From assembly GCF_907164905.1 (NCBI RefSeq), contig NZ_CAJRAF010000001.1:407001-471000 (forward strand): DNA of 64,000 nucleotides. Reading direction: 5' to 3'. The position numbers and the translations under genes are program-made. The notes below the pieces were generated by a model, which worked only from the letters and a program-made list of their open reading frames with translations, was not told the DNA's origin and ran no database searches. Below, one piece after another: positions 34,649-43,133 of the stretch; position 1 is the stretch's first letter; each line of letters opens with the position of its first letter. The stretch is from Dyadobacter sp. CECT 9275. GTDB lineage: Bacteria; Bacteroidota; Bacteroidia; Cytophagales; Spirosomataceae.

Positions 34649-37071
34649 AAAGGTAATCCGACGGCAATGTTGAGTACAAGATTCTCCTTTCTCCATGCTT
34701 TGCTGCCGAAATTAATCTCCTTAAATACCCACGGATTTTTGTAGCGGGCCGGTGCTTCGGGATCGTCCGATGTGATTGGTTCTGCGGTATACCAAGGCTT
34801 TCTGAAGGGTGTGGCCAGGTCCAGACGGAAAATGAGGTACGAAAAGTCAAGCCTCAGGCCTATACCTCCGCCCACGGCAACCTGCTTGAGGAAATCTTTG
34901 CCAATGATGGCTCTTTCGTCGTAACCTGACCTTTCGGCATCGGGTATCGACCAGATGTTACCTGCGTCCATGAAAACGGCTCCGTTGAGTACCTTGGTAA
35001 ACTGCAGACGTAACTCAGTGTTAAATTCCAGGCGGATATCTCCCTGTGCCTGGTAGCCTAGCTGTACTATGGAGAGGGAGTCGGGCCGGTAAGCGCCTGG
35101 GCCCAGAGACCTTGCACGGAAGGCTCTTATGCCAGTACTTCCTCCGGCAAAATATTGTTTAAACAGCGGTGTCTGCATATTACTGGAGTTACCGTAGGGT
35201 TTGATGGCTCCGGCAATCAGCCTGTTGGCCCAGCGTATCCCGGGTGTAATGGTACGGTAATACCGGATTTCAGCGTCCGCTTTGGCATACTGAAAGATAG
35301 GAACACCTATAAATTCTTTGGGTCGGCCATCCGACGGAGTTTTTGAGAATAAGCTTAACAGGTTTCCTCCGTAATCAATACCGCCGATCAGAATAAACTG
35401 ATTTTTACTGAATGGCCTGGGGGTAGGTCTGAAACTTACCGTATAATTGGAACCTGCCAGGAAGTATTTTGCTTCCAGTATCCTGATGTACCTTTCGGCG
35501 TCAAGCGGGTTGGTATTAGGATTGGTAATGATATTCACCAGTTTTTCGGTATTCACATTACGGGGTTCGATGAAGTTGAGCGAAATGGGCGTAAGGGTAT
35601 GTTCCAGCCTTGAACTTTTGCTCCAGACATAAGACCAGTCGCCCCGGATGGAGGTAGTAGTAAAAAAGCCTGTCTGCACCCTGTTTTCGTAATTCAGGGA
35701 CAGGATCGTTTTGGGCAAGAGCTGGCTTTTCTCCGGTCTTATCCTTAGAAATGGAACAATAAACCTTGGAAAGGAGAGGTCTGCCCTGGCACCATACCGG
35801 ATGTATTCGTTACCGATGCGATTGGGATTGGCAATTTTATTACCGCCCAGCTGAACATCAAAACCAAAATATGCGCTGAGCGTGAGCATTTCCGCGCCTT
35901 TAAAAAAATTGCGGTTTTTCCAGTTAACATCAAGCTGGGAACCACTGAGGTTGTTAGATTTGGTACTCGCGCTGATGATGGTCTGAAGTGATTTTTTCTT
36001 TAGCGGGGACAGATCATAGTGAATATCCAGCAGAGCGGAGTCGGAGCGGGGTACTACTTCAAAGCGATTTTTTACAAATTTGAAATTCTGCAGATTCACC
36101 AGCCTTGTCAGCGAAACATTCTGCATGGTGTTGGTATACATATTTCCCCGGCGGAAACCGATGGCGTCATAGAAAATCCGGCGTTTGTATCTTTTTCCCG
36201 GATCCTGTACCGTAATACCTCTCCTTAAACGGCCATTGTTTACCGAAACAGTGTCACTTGAACCATCGTCCTGGGTACCGGTATTGACAAAAATCCGGTT
36301 GATGTAATACTGTTTCAGGGCGGTCTGAACGGTTTGAGGTTTCACTTCCAGATACAGATTTACCTGCTGTGGGTTCATGGTAGAATCTGCTCTGCCAATG
36401 GTGGAATCTACCTTCACGATCAGGTAGTCGGGGTTGAAAAAGTAATATCCTTTGCCCTTTAATTCATTGTCGATTCTGGATCTTTCAGCCGTGATGACGT
36501 CGAGCCGGATCGGATCACCTTTGCGGAGATAGGTCTCTTTTTTTGCCAGTACCAGATCTTTGTTAAAATCACTGCTGTCGGGCACTACATAGCTGATCTC
36601 ATTGATAAAATAGCGGGGCATTACGTAGGCACTGTATTCCGCTCTGGAGGTGCGGTTTTTATTTTCTATCAGCCTCCCTTTGACGCCGGACCGATAGAAA
36701 CCTTCATTGTCGAGAAAAGCGACCATATTGGCTGCATTAATATCCACAATGCGCTGGGAGGCAAATACAGGTGGTTCACCAAGTTTTTTCCGGAACCAGG
36801 AGCGTAAACCTCCTTCGTCTTTGGGCTCACCGATGACATAGTACCACCATACTTTCCAGGGGGAGCCAAAAATTGTCTTGTTGGGAGCGGGTTTGATAAT
36901 ACTCTCCAGGTTATCAGCCAATCCCGACACATTTGGTTTGGATACGGAATCCGGCGTTACTTTAACAGAATTTCCAATGTAAAGGCTTTGACCGGCAGGA
37001 ATATATTTGTTAACCGAACAACCGCTCAGCCACACACTTATAACCAGCAAGATTATGAAACTACTTCTCAT
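34645..37071 (-). CDS. tamL: TamL, lipoprotein TamA homologue (Omp85 family)
   Basis: The 808-residue protein begins with a lipoprotein signal (lipobox LSGCS), then POTRA-like repeats (about residues 30-330), then a 16-stranded Omp85 barrel with the lid-loop signature (FKQYFAGGSTGIRAFRARSLGPGAY, in the VRGF position) and an aromatic C-terminus GLPF. Lipidation at the N-terminus is the hallmark of Bacteroidota TamL, which partners TamB in outer-membrane assembly. Its start overlaps the tamB stop region by 11 nt (37061-37071), showing translational coupling. It is listed by the name used for this lineage. Confidence 0.93.
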   Translation of the reverse strand: MRSSFIILLVISVWLSGCSVNKYIPAGQSLYIGNSVKVTPDSVSKPNVSGLADNLESIIKPAPNKTIFGSPWKVWWYYVIGEPKDEGGLRSWFRKKLGEPPVFASQRIVDINAANMVAFLDNEGFYRSGVKGRLIENKNRTSRAEYSAYVMPRYFINEISYVVPDSSDFNKDLVLAKKETYLRKGDPIRLDVITAERSRIDNELKGKGYYFFNPDYLIVKVDSTIGRADSTMNPQQVNLYLEVKPQTVQTALKQYYINRIFVNTGTQDDGSSDTVSVNNGRLRRGITVQDPGKRYKRRIFYDAIGFRRGNMYTNTMQNVSLTRLVNLQNFKFVKNRFEVVPRSDSALLDIHYDLSPLKKKSLQTIISASTKSNNLSGSQLDVNWKNRNFFKGAEMLTLSAYFGFDVQLGGNKIANPNRIGNEYIRYGARADLSFPRFIVPFLRIRPEKSQLLPKTILSLNYENRVQTGFFTTTSIRGDWSYVWSKSSRLEHTLTPISLNFIEPRNVNTEKLVNIITNPNTNPLDAERYIRILEAKYFLAGSNYTVSFRPTPRPFSKNQFILIGGIDYGGNLLSLFSKTPSDGRPKEFIGVPIFQYAKADAEIRYYRTITPGIRWANRLIAGAIKPYGNSSNMQTPLFKQYFAGGSTGIRAFRARSLGPGAYRPDSLSIVQLGYQAQGDIRLEFNTELRLQFTKVLNGAVFMDAGNIWSIPDAERSGYDERAIIGKDFLKQVAVGGGIGLRLDFSYLIFRLDLATPFRKPWYTAEPITSDDPEAPARYKNPWVFKEINFGSKAWRKENLVLNIAVGLPF

Positions 37072-40000
37072 TTTGTTGCTTTTGGAAAAATTCCCGGAAT
37101 ACGTTGTAGTCGGCGGTAATGATAAAACTTACGCCGGTTTCCACTATAAACCCTTCCAGAATGGACTGATACTGGTTTTTTCGGTATGCTCTGAACAGGT
37201 ACCGGCCATCCCTTGAAACGGCATAATCCAGTGCTATGTTGTCAAATACTTCCGACGAACCGGCCGCGCCGCTCTGGTTTTCAAGTTCAAAGTTTTTACC
37301 AATGGAAATTTTCAGCCGGTCGTTTAAAAATGCTTTGCTCAGGCCCACGCTGAGGTCGGTGCGGGCCCCTGCTGACTGGTCGGTGGTTGAATTAAGATTT
37401 AAATCCAGGTTAACCCCCTTTACAAGGTCCGAGGCCAGATTATTGAGCTGATCGCTCAGCAGCTGGCTCACACTCTGGCGGGCAATGGCTTCGGCACTGT
37501 TATTGATATTAAAAGACGAAGCAGACTGGTCTGTTATGAACCGGTTGGTGATCAGCAAAGCAAATGCTTGCTTGTTTACTTCTGACGGACTCATCTCCAT
37601 ATTGGTCCAGAATGGCTGTGTGGTGATTTCCTTTGCCAGGTCGGACGTAACAGTGGAAGAAGGGGTGATCTTGAATGCGATATTGGGATTGGATAAATTA
37701 CCCGTAATCACAATCTGAACATCAATAGGTACTTTTCTGCCGCTTTTTAAAGTATTGGAAATGGAGCCGGGGTCAACCATGACGGGGTACGAGGCTGTAA
37801 TGTTCAATTCGGCTTTCATGGGGTCGCCGGTCCAGATGAGGTTACTGCCTTTTTGTATCTGAAACTGCCTTTTCAGGATTTCAAGGGTTATATCATAGGA
37901 GCCTTCCGTCAGGTCATAGGCTCCCAGCAAAAATAACTGGCCGTTTGGTGCTATACCTGCCGTGAGTTCTGCATTCCCTTTCAGCTTGATGTTGTCGCCG
38001 TTCAGTTCGTCAATTACTACCCTAAACTGTGATTTATCATCCACAGCGAGCTCCATGGAAATCTGCTGGGCAAAGTTCCCAACCGGGCCCGTATTCAGAT
38101 CAATGGAGTCTGCCCGGGTTACCTGTGTTGAATCACTCATATCCACGAACTCGATCACACCCTTGGTAGCATCACCCGCCTCAGTTGCGTCGTTTGTGAG
38201 TACAACGGTTACATCACTTCCCGCGTCTACTTTCACGTTGCCATCAATAACGGATTTTGTTCCGGCACCTTTCACCGTCATGTTAGCGTCAATTACAGCC
38301 TTGCCATAAAACTGGTTGTTCTCCTTTTGTGTTGAGTTAAGAACCGTAAAGTTTTTCGCAGCTATTTTAAGGTCATAGGTAACATCCGGTATTCGGGCGA
38401 TATTAACGTTTCCGTCTACCGTTAATTTTTGGTTGAGGGTATCTGAAACAACAAAATTATTAAAGTTAATCTGCTGCCCGTCAAACTGTATTTTCTGATT
38501 GGCAAGGGAGTAGCGGGCACCCAATTGCGTGACGTTAAAGGCCACATCATCAAAATTGATAGCGCCATTTATTTTGGGGATATCCGTGGAGCCGGTAATG
38601 GTAGCTTTGCCCGTCAGATTTCCTGTGGCTCGTTTCAATTGTCCGAAACTGAATGCTTCCACTGTTTTGGCACTGAGCTGTTTAAGATCCATGGTAAAAT
38701 CCAGCGGATTTTTCTCTTTTGGACTGTAATATCCGTTGATGGAAATATCGTTGCCATTACCCTTAAGCGTCGTTTCAACCAGGATTTTATTTTCGGTTTC
38801 GTTGGTTGACTTAAGTGCCAGGTTCCCCACGGGGATCTGCATGGCTGCGAGGTTATTGATATGAAACTCGCCGGTATAAAGCGGGGTAGTCATGTAATTA
38901 ATAAGTGTGATCTTACCTCCCAGCGTACCCGAGGCAAGTGTAGAGTCCCTTGTTGCCAAAGCGACCATCGGGCCGACGGCGATACTGTCCATCGTTATTT
39001 CGAGTGGCCCGTTTGGTACTCCTGTGGTAGAGTTGATCCTGAGTTTTTGATACTCGTTTCTAATCTCAATATTTTTTACCAGCAGGCTGTCGGTAGAATA
39101 TTCTATCAGGCCTTCCGGATTGGTTTCCCATTTTTTGTAATCGAGTAAAAGCCCTTCCCGCAGGCTAAGCTTGTATTTACTTCTGTCAATGGCCAAATCC
39201 CCCTTCACTGCATGGCGATCAGTATTCACTGAATCCCTGACGGTGAGGTCGAACCGGATATCATTATCAATCATGTCACCTTGCAGGGAAACATTTTGCA
39301 TTCGGAAACCACCCGTATTCAAAAGGCCCATTGTGGAATTGAAAGCGGCCTTCTCCGCAACGGTTACAAAACTCACGGCCACACGCTCCGTCCTGATACT
39401 GTCGTAAACGGCCACAGGTAAGCTCAGGCGTGCTACAATGGTGGAATCCTGCTGGTTGTCGAGCCTTGCTTTAAAGTTTACGGGGTTCAGTTCCTGTAAT
39501 TGTGGTACGAATATCCTGAGTGCGGGATGATTGGTCAGCGTTGCTGCAAAATCAAAATTTACGGGTTTTGTAACTTCCTTATAGGCAAGGCCAGGAGATT
39601 TAAAATGCTTGCCTACCTCGGTAAGTATGGCATCGGCCAGTTCAGGATATACAAAATTTCCTGTTAGCTCTGCCTTCAGGAAGGGGGAGTTGATGGCTGC
39701 CCTTTTTGTACCGGAACTATCGCTTACAACCGCCTGGATACTATCCACAGCAACAGGCCTGCCATGATGTGTCAGTACCAAGTCGTGAATGGCAATACTG
39801 CCCAGGGGGGCGTCTGGTTGAGTAGATTGAAAGTCAATTTTAACATCGCCTTTTACCTGAAGGGAGTCGGGATATAAATGGAGGGCAGTAAGATTTAACT
39901 CGTCAATTTTAACTTCTCCTTTTACAGAAGGATATTGTTTGGATAAATCTGCCTCTCCGTCAATTGCAACCTTGATATTCTCATCCGCCATCGTCGCCTG

Positions 40001-41986
40001 CACGTTGGCAAGGCCTTTGTCCACACTTCCTTTCAGCGTCAGATTGTTGTAGATATATCCCTTGATATCCGCACGCTGTATGGTTCCGTCCAGATTAGCC
40101 TGCATGGTTTTGGACGCATAACCTCTGCCGCTGACCGTGGTTGACAGAGTGAGCTTTCCCATTTCCTGGGGAGGTTGTTTCAGTAATTTTCCGAGGTCAA
40201 ACTCGGTAAACGACAGATTACCATCATATTCTGCTTTTAAGCTATCCGAAATATTCTTGAGGTTTCCGGAAAAAGTACCCACACCAAAAGAAGTATTGAT
40301 CGTGGTATTCAGGTTCAGGTTGGACATAACTCCCCTGATCTTTCCAGAAATACTGATCTTTTCCGGGATTTCTACTGAGGAGGGCAAAGTACTATCCGGT
40401 AATAGCATCAGGATGTCATCCTTGCCAGAAGTTAGCTCGCTGATGTTAAGATCCATAGCCAGTTTACCGGCGTCGGGTAGTCCGCTGATCCGGCCATCCA
40501 TTTTCAGGGCTGTTGTATTCAGCATGCTAAAGTTCGCCTTCGAAATCAGAAGATTATTAACCGAACCTGTTACTATTCCCGAACCCTTCAGGAAACCATT
40601 GGGAGTTTTGTCAAATGGGGGTGTTTTGGCCAGATCAGGTACCAGCAACAGCAGATCGGCAAATCCAACCTGGCTATTGGTTAACCTGAGTTTTACCTGC
40701 ACATTTGCGATATCTTCGGCAAGCTGGTCAATATCTTTGTATTTCAGTATCAGTTCGTCTTGTAGCGTAGTTTTCCCTGTTTTCAGCAGCAGCTTTTTGA
40801 GATAGGTTTCCCTGGCACCATAAGCAAAGTCAGTTCTGAGTTCCTGAATGCCAAACCCGCTCTTGTCTCGAAGCGAGCCGGATAGTAGCTGACCGGCTAT
40901 GTTTTCTGAAGAAAACAGAAAATCTTTAAGTTTTATATTAAGACTGCTAATGTCCAGGTGTGCATAATCCAGTCCTTTGGGCTGTTTCGGGGAATTGAAA
41001 TCATCATACTGAAGCCTGTTGTTGACAAGTAGTATTTCTCCCACTTTAACGTTCCAGCCTGGCTCTTCTGTTGCGGCGCTGTCCGTTTGTTCCTTAACTT
41101 CCGGTGTTGGCCGTTTTTCAAAAGAGGCATAAGCAGACATATTTTCCAGGAGTACATTCCGTACGTCCACCCGCTGGCTGCCCATGTAAAGCTGGTTAAC
41201 GTGTCCGGAAAGTTTGTCCACTGAAACACCATTCTGCAAGCCGGAATTTTCGTCCACAAACGTCCACCGGAACTTGCGGATATCCAGATCACCTGCCTTC
41301 AGGTCAAGGGAATCGGCAGGGTCAGCGGGGTTGGATGGGGTATCTTTTTTTAACGCCTCATAAAGCCGGACTTTTGCGGAACTGTTAACCAGGAATAACT
41401 TCGTAGGGTGGTACTGAGACAGCGTCGGGTTGAATTTTTCGAAATGGACGGCTGCAGTGTCAATGATGCTTTCGGCATCCGTACCCGTTACAGCATCCCG
41501 GTACGACAGCCGTACATCTTTCAGATAGACATTGTCCAGCCTCATTTCCAGCGGGGCGGAGGTAGTATCCTCCACAGCGGGTTCTCCGCTCGCAAATGCA
41601 TCAACAATAAACTGGAAATTAAAAACGGTATCGGGCAGTGTCCTGTAAATATTGGCACGGATACCACTGAGCTCAACTTTGTTAATTCCTATATTCCCCT
41701 GTATCAGGGAGTACATATCCAGGTCAACCCGTAATTTTTTTCCCGCAAGGAGCGTGTCCCCTTTTGTATCCGCAACAAAAACTCCTTCCAGTACAACCCA
41801 GTCCGGAATATCAAAGCGGATCTGGTCTATATTCACTTTGGTTTTAAGTTTCTTCCGAAGATAGGTATTCGCCTGGGCAGTCAGAAAGTTTTGGCCTGCC
41901 GGGGTCTGAATGCCCCAAATCAATACTCCGACCAGGATCAGTATGGTCAGGATTATTATTGCCAGCACCTTTAATACTTTCTTCAT
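37061..41986 (-). CDS. tamB: TamB, translocation and assembly module inner-membrane component
   Basis: The 1641-residue protein has an N-terminal signal anchor (about residues 5-24), then a very long beta-helical groove of repetitive strands (LKxNxxG, phrases such as SGKIRGVMSNLNLN and GNLTGKATITG) and a C-terminal TamB/DUF490 domain (about 1250-1641) with PNIAFKITPSS and the end (FRAYRKNQYQSILEGFIVETG). It bridges the inner membrane to TamL in the outer membrane, moving lipid or assisting barrel insertion. It is the first gene of tamB-tamL (11-nt overlap). A LolA-like gene lies upstream on the same strand. Confidence 0.95.
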   Translation of the reverse strand: MKKVLKVLAIIILTILILVGVLIWGIQTPAGQNFLTAQANTYLRKKLKTKVNIDQIRFDIPDWVVLEGVFVADTKGDTLLAGKKLRVDLDMYSLIQGNIGINKVELSGIRANIYRTLPDTVFNFQFIVDAFASGEPAVEDTTSAPLEMRLDNVYLKDVRLSYRDAVTGTDAESIIDTAAVHFEKFNPTLSQYHPTKLFLVNSSAKVRLYEALKKDTPSNPADPADSLDLKAGDLDIRKFRWTFVDENSGLQNGVSVDKLSGHVNQLYMGSQRVDVRNVLLENMSAYASFEKRPTPEVKEQTDSAATEEPGWNVKVGEILLVNNRLQYDDFNSPKQPKGLDYAHLDISSLNIKLKDFLFSSENIAGQLLSGSLRDKSGFGIQELRTDFAYGARETYLKKLLLKTGKTTLQDELILKYKDIDQLAEDIANVQVKLRLTNSQVGFADLLLLVPDLAKTPPFDKTPNGFLKGSGIVTGSVNNLLISKANFSMLNTTALKMDGRISGLPDAGKLAMDLNISELTSGKDDILMLLPDSTLPSSVEIPEKISISGKIRGVMSNLNLNTTINTSFGVGTFSGNLKNISDSLKAEYDGNLSFTEFDLGKLLKQPPQEMGKLTLSTTVSGRGYASKTMQANLDGTIQRADIKGYIYNNLTLKGSVDKGLANVQATMADENIKVAIDGEADLSKQYPSVKGEVKIDELNLTALHLYPDSLQVKGDVKIDFQSTQPDAPLGSIAIHDLVLTHHGRPVAVDSIQAVVSDSSGTKRAAINSPFLKAELTGNFVYPELADAILTEVGKHFKSPGLAYKEVTKPVNFDFAATLTNHPALRIFVPQLQELNPVNFKARLDNQQDSTIVARLSLPVAVYDSIRTERVAVSFVTVAEKAAFNSTMGLLNTGGFRMQNVSLQGDMIDNDIRFDLTVRDSVNTDRHAVKGDLAIDRSKYKLSLREGLLLDYKKWETNPEGLIEYSTDSLLVKNIEIRNEYQKLRINSTTGVPNGPLEITMDSIAVGPMVALATRDSTLASGTLGGKITLINYMTTPLYTGEFHINNLAAMQIPVGNLALKSTNETENKILVETTLKGNGNDISINGYYSPKEKNPLDFTMDLKQLSAKTVEAFSFGQLKRATGNLTGKATITGSTDIPKINGAINFDDVAFNVTQLGARYSLANQKIQFDGQQINFNNFVVSDTLNQKLTVDGNVNIARIPDVTYDLKIAAKNFTVLNSTQKENNQFYGKAVIDANMTVKGAGTKSVIDGNVKVDAGSDVTVVLTNDATEAGDATKGVIEFVDMSDSTQVTRADSIDLNTGPVGNFAQQISMELAVDDKSQFRVVIDELNGDNIKLKGNAELTAGIAPNGQLFLLGAYDLTEGSYDITLEILKRQFQIQKGSNLIWTGDPMKAELNITASYPVMVDPGSISNTLKSGRKVPIDVQIVITGNLSNPNIAFKITPSSTVTSDLAKEITTQPFWTNMEMSPSEVNKQAFALLITNRFITDQSASSFNINNSAEAIARQSVSQLLSDQLNNLASDLVKGVNLDLNLNSTTDQSAGARTDLSVGLSKAFLNDRLKISIGKNFELENQSGAAGSSEVFDNIALDYAVSRDGRYLFRAYRKNQYQSILEGFIVETGVSFIITADYNVFREFFQKQQNEK

Positions 41987-42108
41987 AAATCTACTTTAAA
42001 TCCTATCTGTGTATTTCAGACAGAATTGTTTGACAGTACAGGGCTATAAAAAACCTGGATAGCCTACCGGTTGGTACACCACCCAGGAATTCAGATTGAA
42101 CCTTACTT

Positions 42109-42822
42109 TTATCTTTTAAACAGCTCGGGACTCACCGCCGGATTCACCGTCAAGGTTGAGGTAATGGTCACGGGCTTTTTGTCGACTGTATTGATCTCTA
42201 CCATTTTTGCAGGGTAAAGAATTCCATAAGCAGATTTGGTATAGTTGGAAAGCTCCGTGGTCGTTTCAACACCGGCCAGTGTTTCCTTCTTACGGATAAG
42301 AAGGCCGCTTTTGGCATCAAACCATAAATTATATTTAATGTCTTTCCCCTGGAGTTCTACCTGATGTACAGGAATGCTGTTGATGGTCTCCATTCCCACA
42401 GTTGTCGCAATTAAACCGCGGTTTTTATAATCAATGAACGGCACGAGCCCGTCATATATCTCATAGCGCATGTTTGTTTGTTCTGCTGCGCTCAGGTCTT
42501 TTACATCCATTTTGGTGCCAATGGGTACCTTTATCCAGCCTTCGTTATTTTTGACTGTATAGACGAAACTTCTCTTCATGATAGTTTTGGATTTATAGAT
42601 CGATTTCTCAGGAACCGAAACGGATACATCGGCGTCATAAGGAGAAGCGGCAACGGCAGAAAAGCTTTGCTTAAGATTATAGGTCTTGATACCGTTCCAT
42701 AGGTTTTGCCCGCCCGTTGCTTTGTAGAAATTCGCGAAAATGGTATCTACAGGTACTTTTTGCCCATAACCTAAAGTTGCAACGAGCAGAATTGCAGACA
42801 GAATGCTAAGTGATTTTTTCAT
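42109..42822 (-). CDS. LolA-like outer-membrane lipoprotein carrier homologue
   Basis: The 237-residue secreted protein (signal peptide to about residue 20, ending GYGQ) has the incomplete barrel of the LolA/LolB fold: helical start (DTIFANFYKATGG), strands with aromatic pairs, then LIRKKETLAGVETTTELSNYTK as in proteins that carry lipoprotein or lipid in a hydrophobic cavity. The family includes Bacteroidota homologues beside the tam genes. It is 122 nt upstream of tamB. It differs from the ftsK-linked LolA at 53485. Confidence 0.75.
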   Translation of the reverse strand: MKKSLSILSAILLVATLGYGQKVPVDTIFANFYKATGGQNLWNGIKTYNLKQSFSAVAASPYDADVSVSVPEKSIYKSKTIMKRSFVYTVKNNEGWIKVPIGTKMDVKDLSAAEQTNMRYEIYDGLVPFIDYKNRGLIATTVGMETINSIPVHQVELQGKDIKYNLWFDAKSGLLIRKKETLAGVETTTELSNYTKSAYGILYPAKMVEINTVDKKPVTITSTLTVNPAVSPELFKR

Positions 42823-43133
42823 CGTTTTTGTTTTGTTGATTTATAAATACGGAAACTGTATTCTAATCCGGTTCAGGACTTAGATGATTTACCGTTCTGA
42901 TGGTTTAATATTAAGAATATATTCCTTATCTGCCTAAACCAAAAAGAGCAAAAACTATTCCAACCGTTACTTATACACGCAATTATTCTGAAAATGTGGC
43001 AATAAAATTACTGAATTGATACATTATCCCGATTAAATCAAACTTTGTCGCCTTTCGGGAAGGGGCTTGGCTACAAAGAAGAAGGGCCGTGGTGAATGCC
43101 ACAGCCCTTCTTCATACAAAAAATAGTTAGATA
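42823..43133. other. Intergenic region
   Basis: Apart from the terminator at 43078-43113, this 311-base region shows only AT-rich sequence upstream of the LolA-like gene and no open frame. Confidence 0.5.
43078..43113 (-). terminator. Terminator of the TonB-type receptor gene
   Basis: GAAGAAGGGC (43078-43087) pairs perfectly with GCCCTTCTTC (43104-43113), with an inner TGG/CCA stem. It lies 20 nt beyond the stop at 43134, with TTTGT after the stem on the minus strand. Confidence 0.8.

Noticed and set aside
40137..40805. 222-residue open frame antisense to tamB
   Set aside because: Low-complexity Ser/Phe/Arg-rich translation, fully inside tamB; a by-product of tamB codon use.
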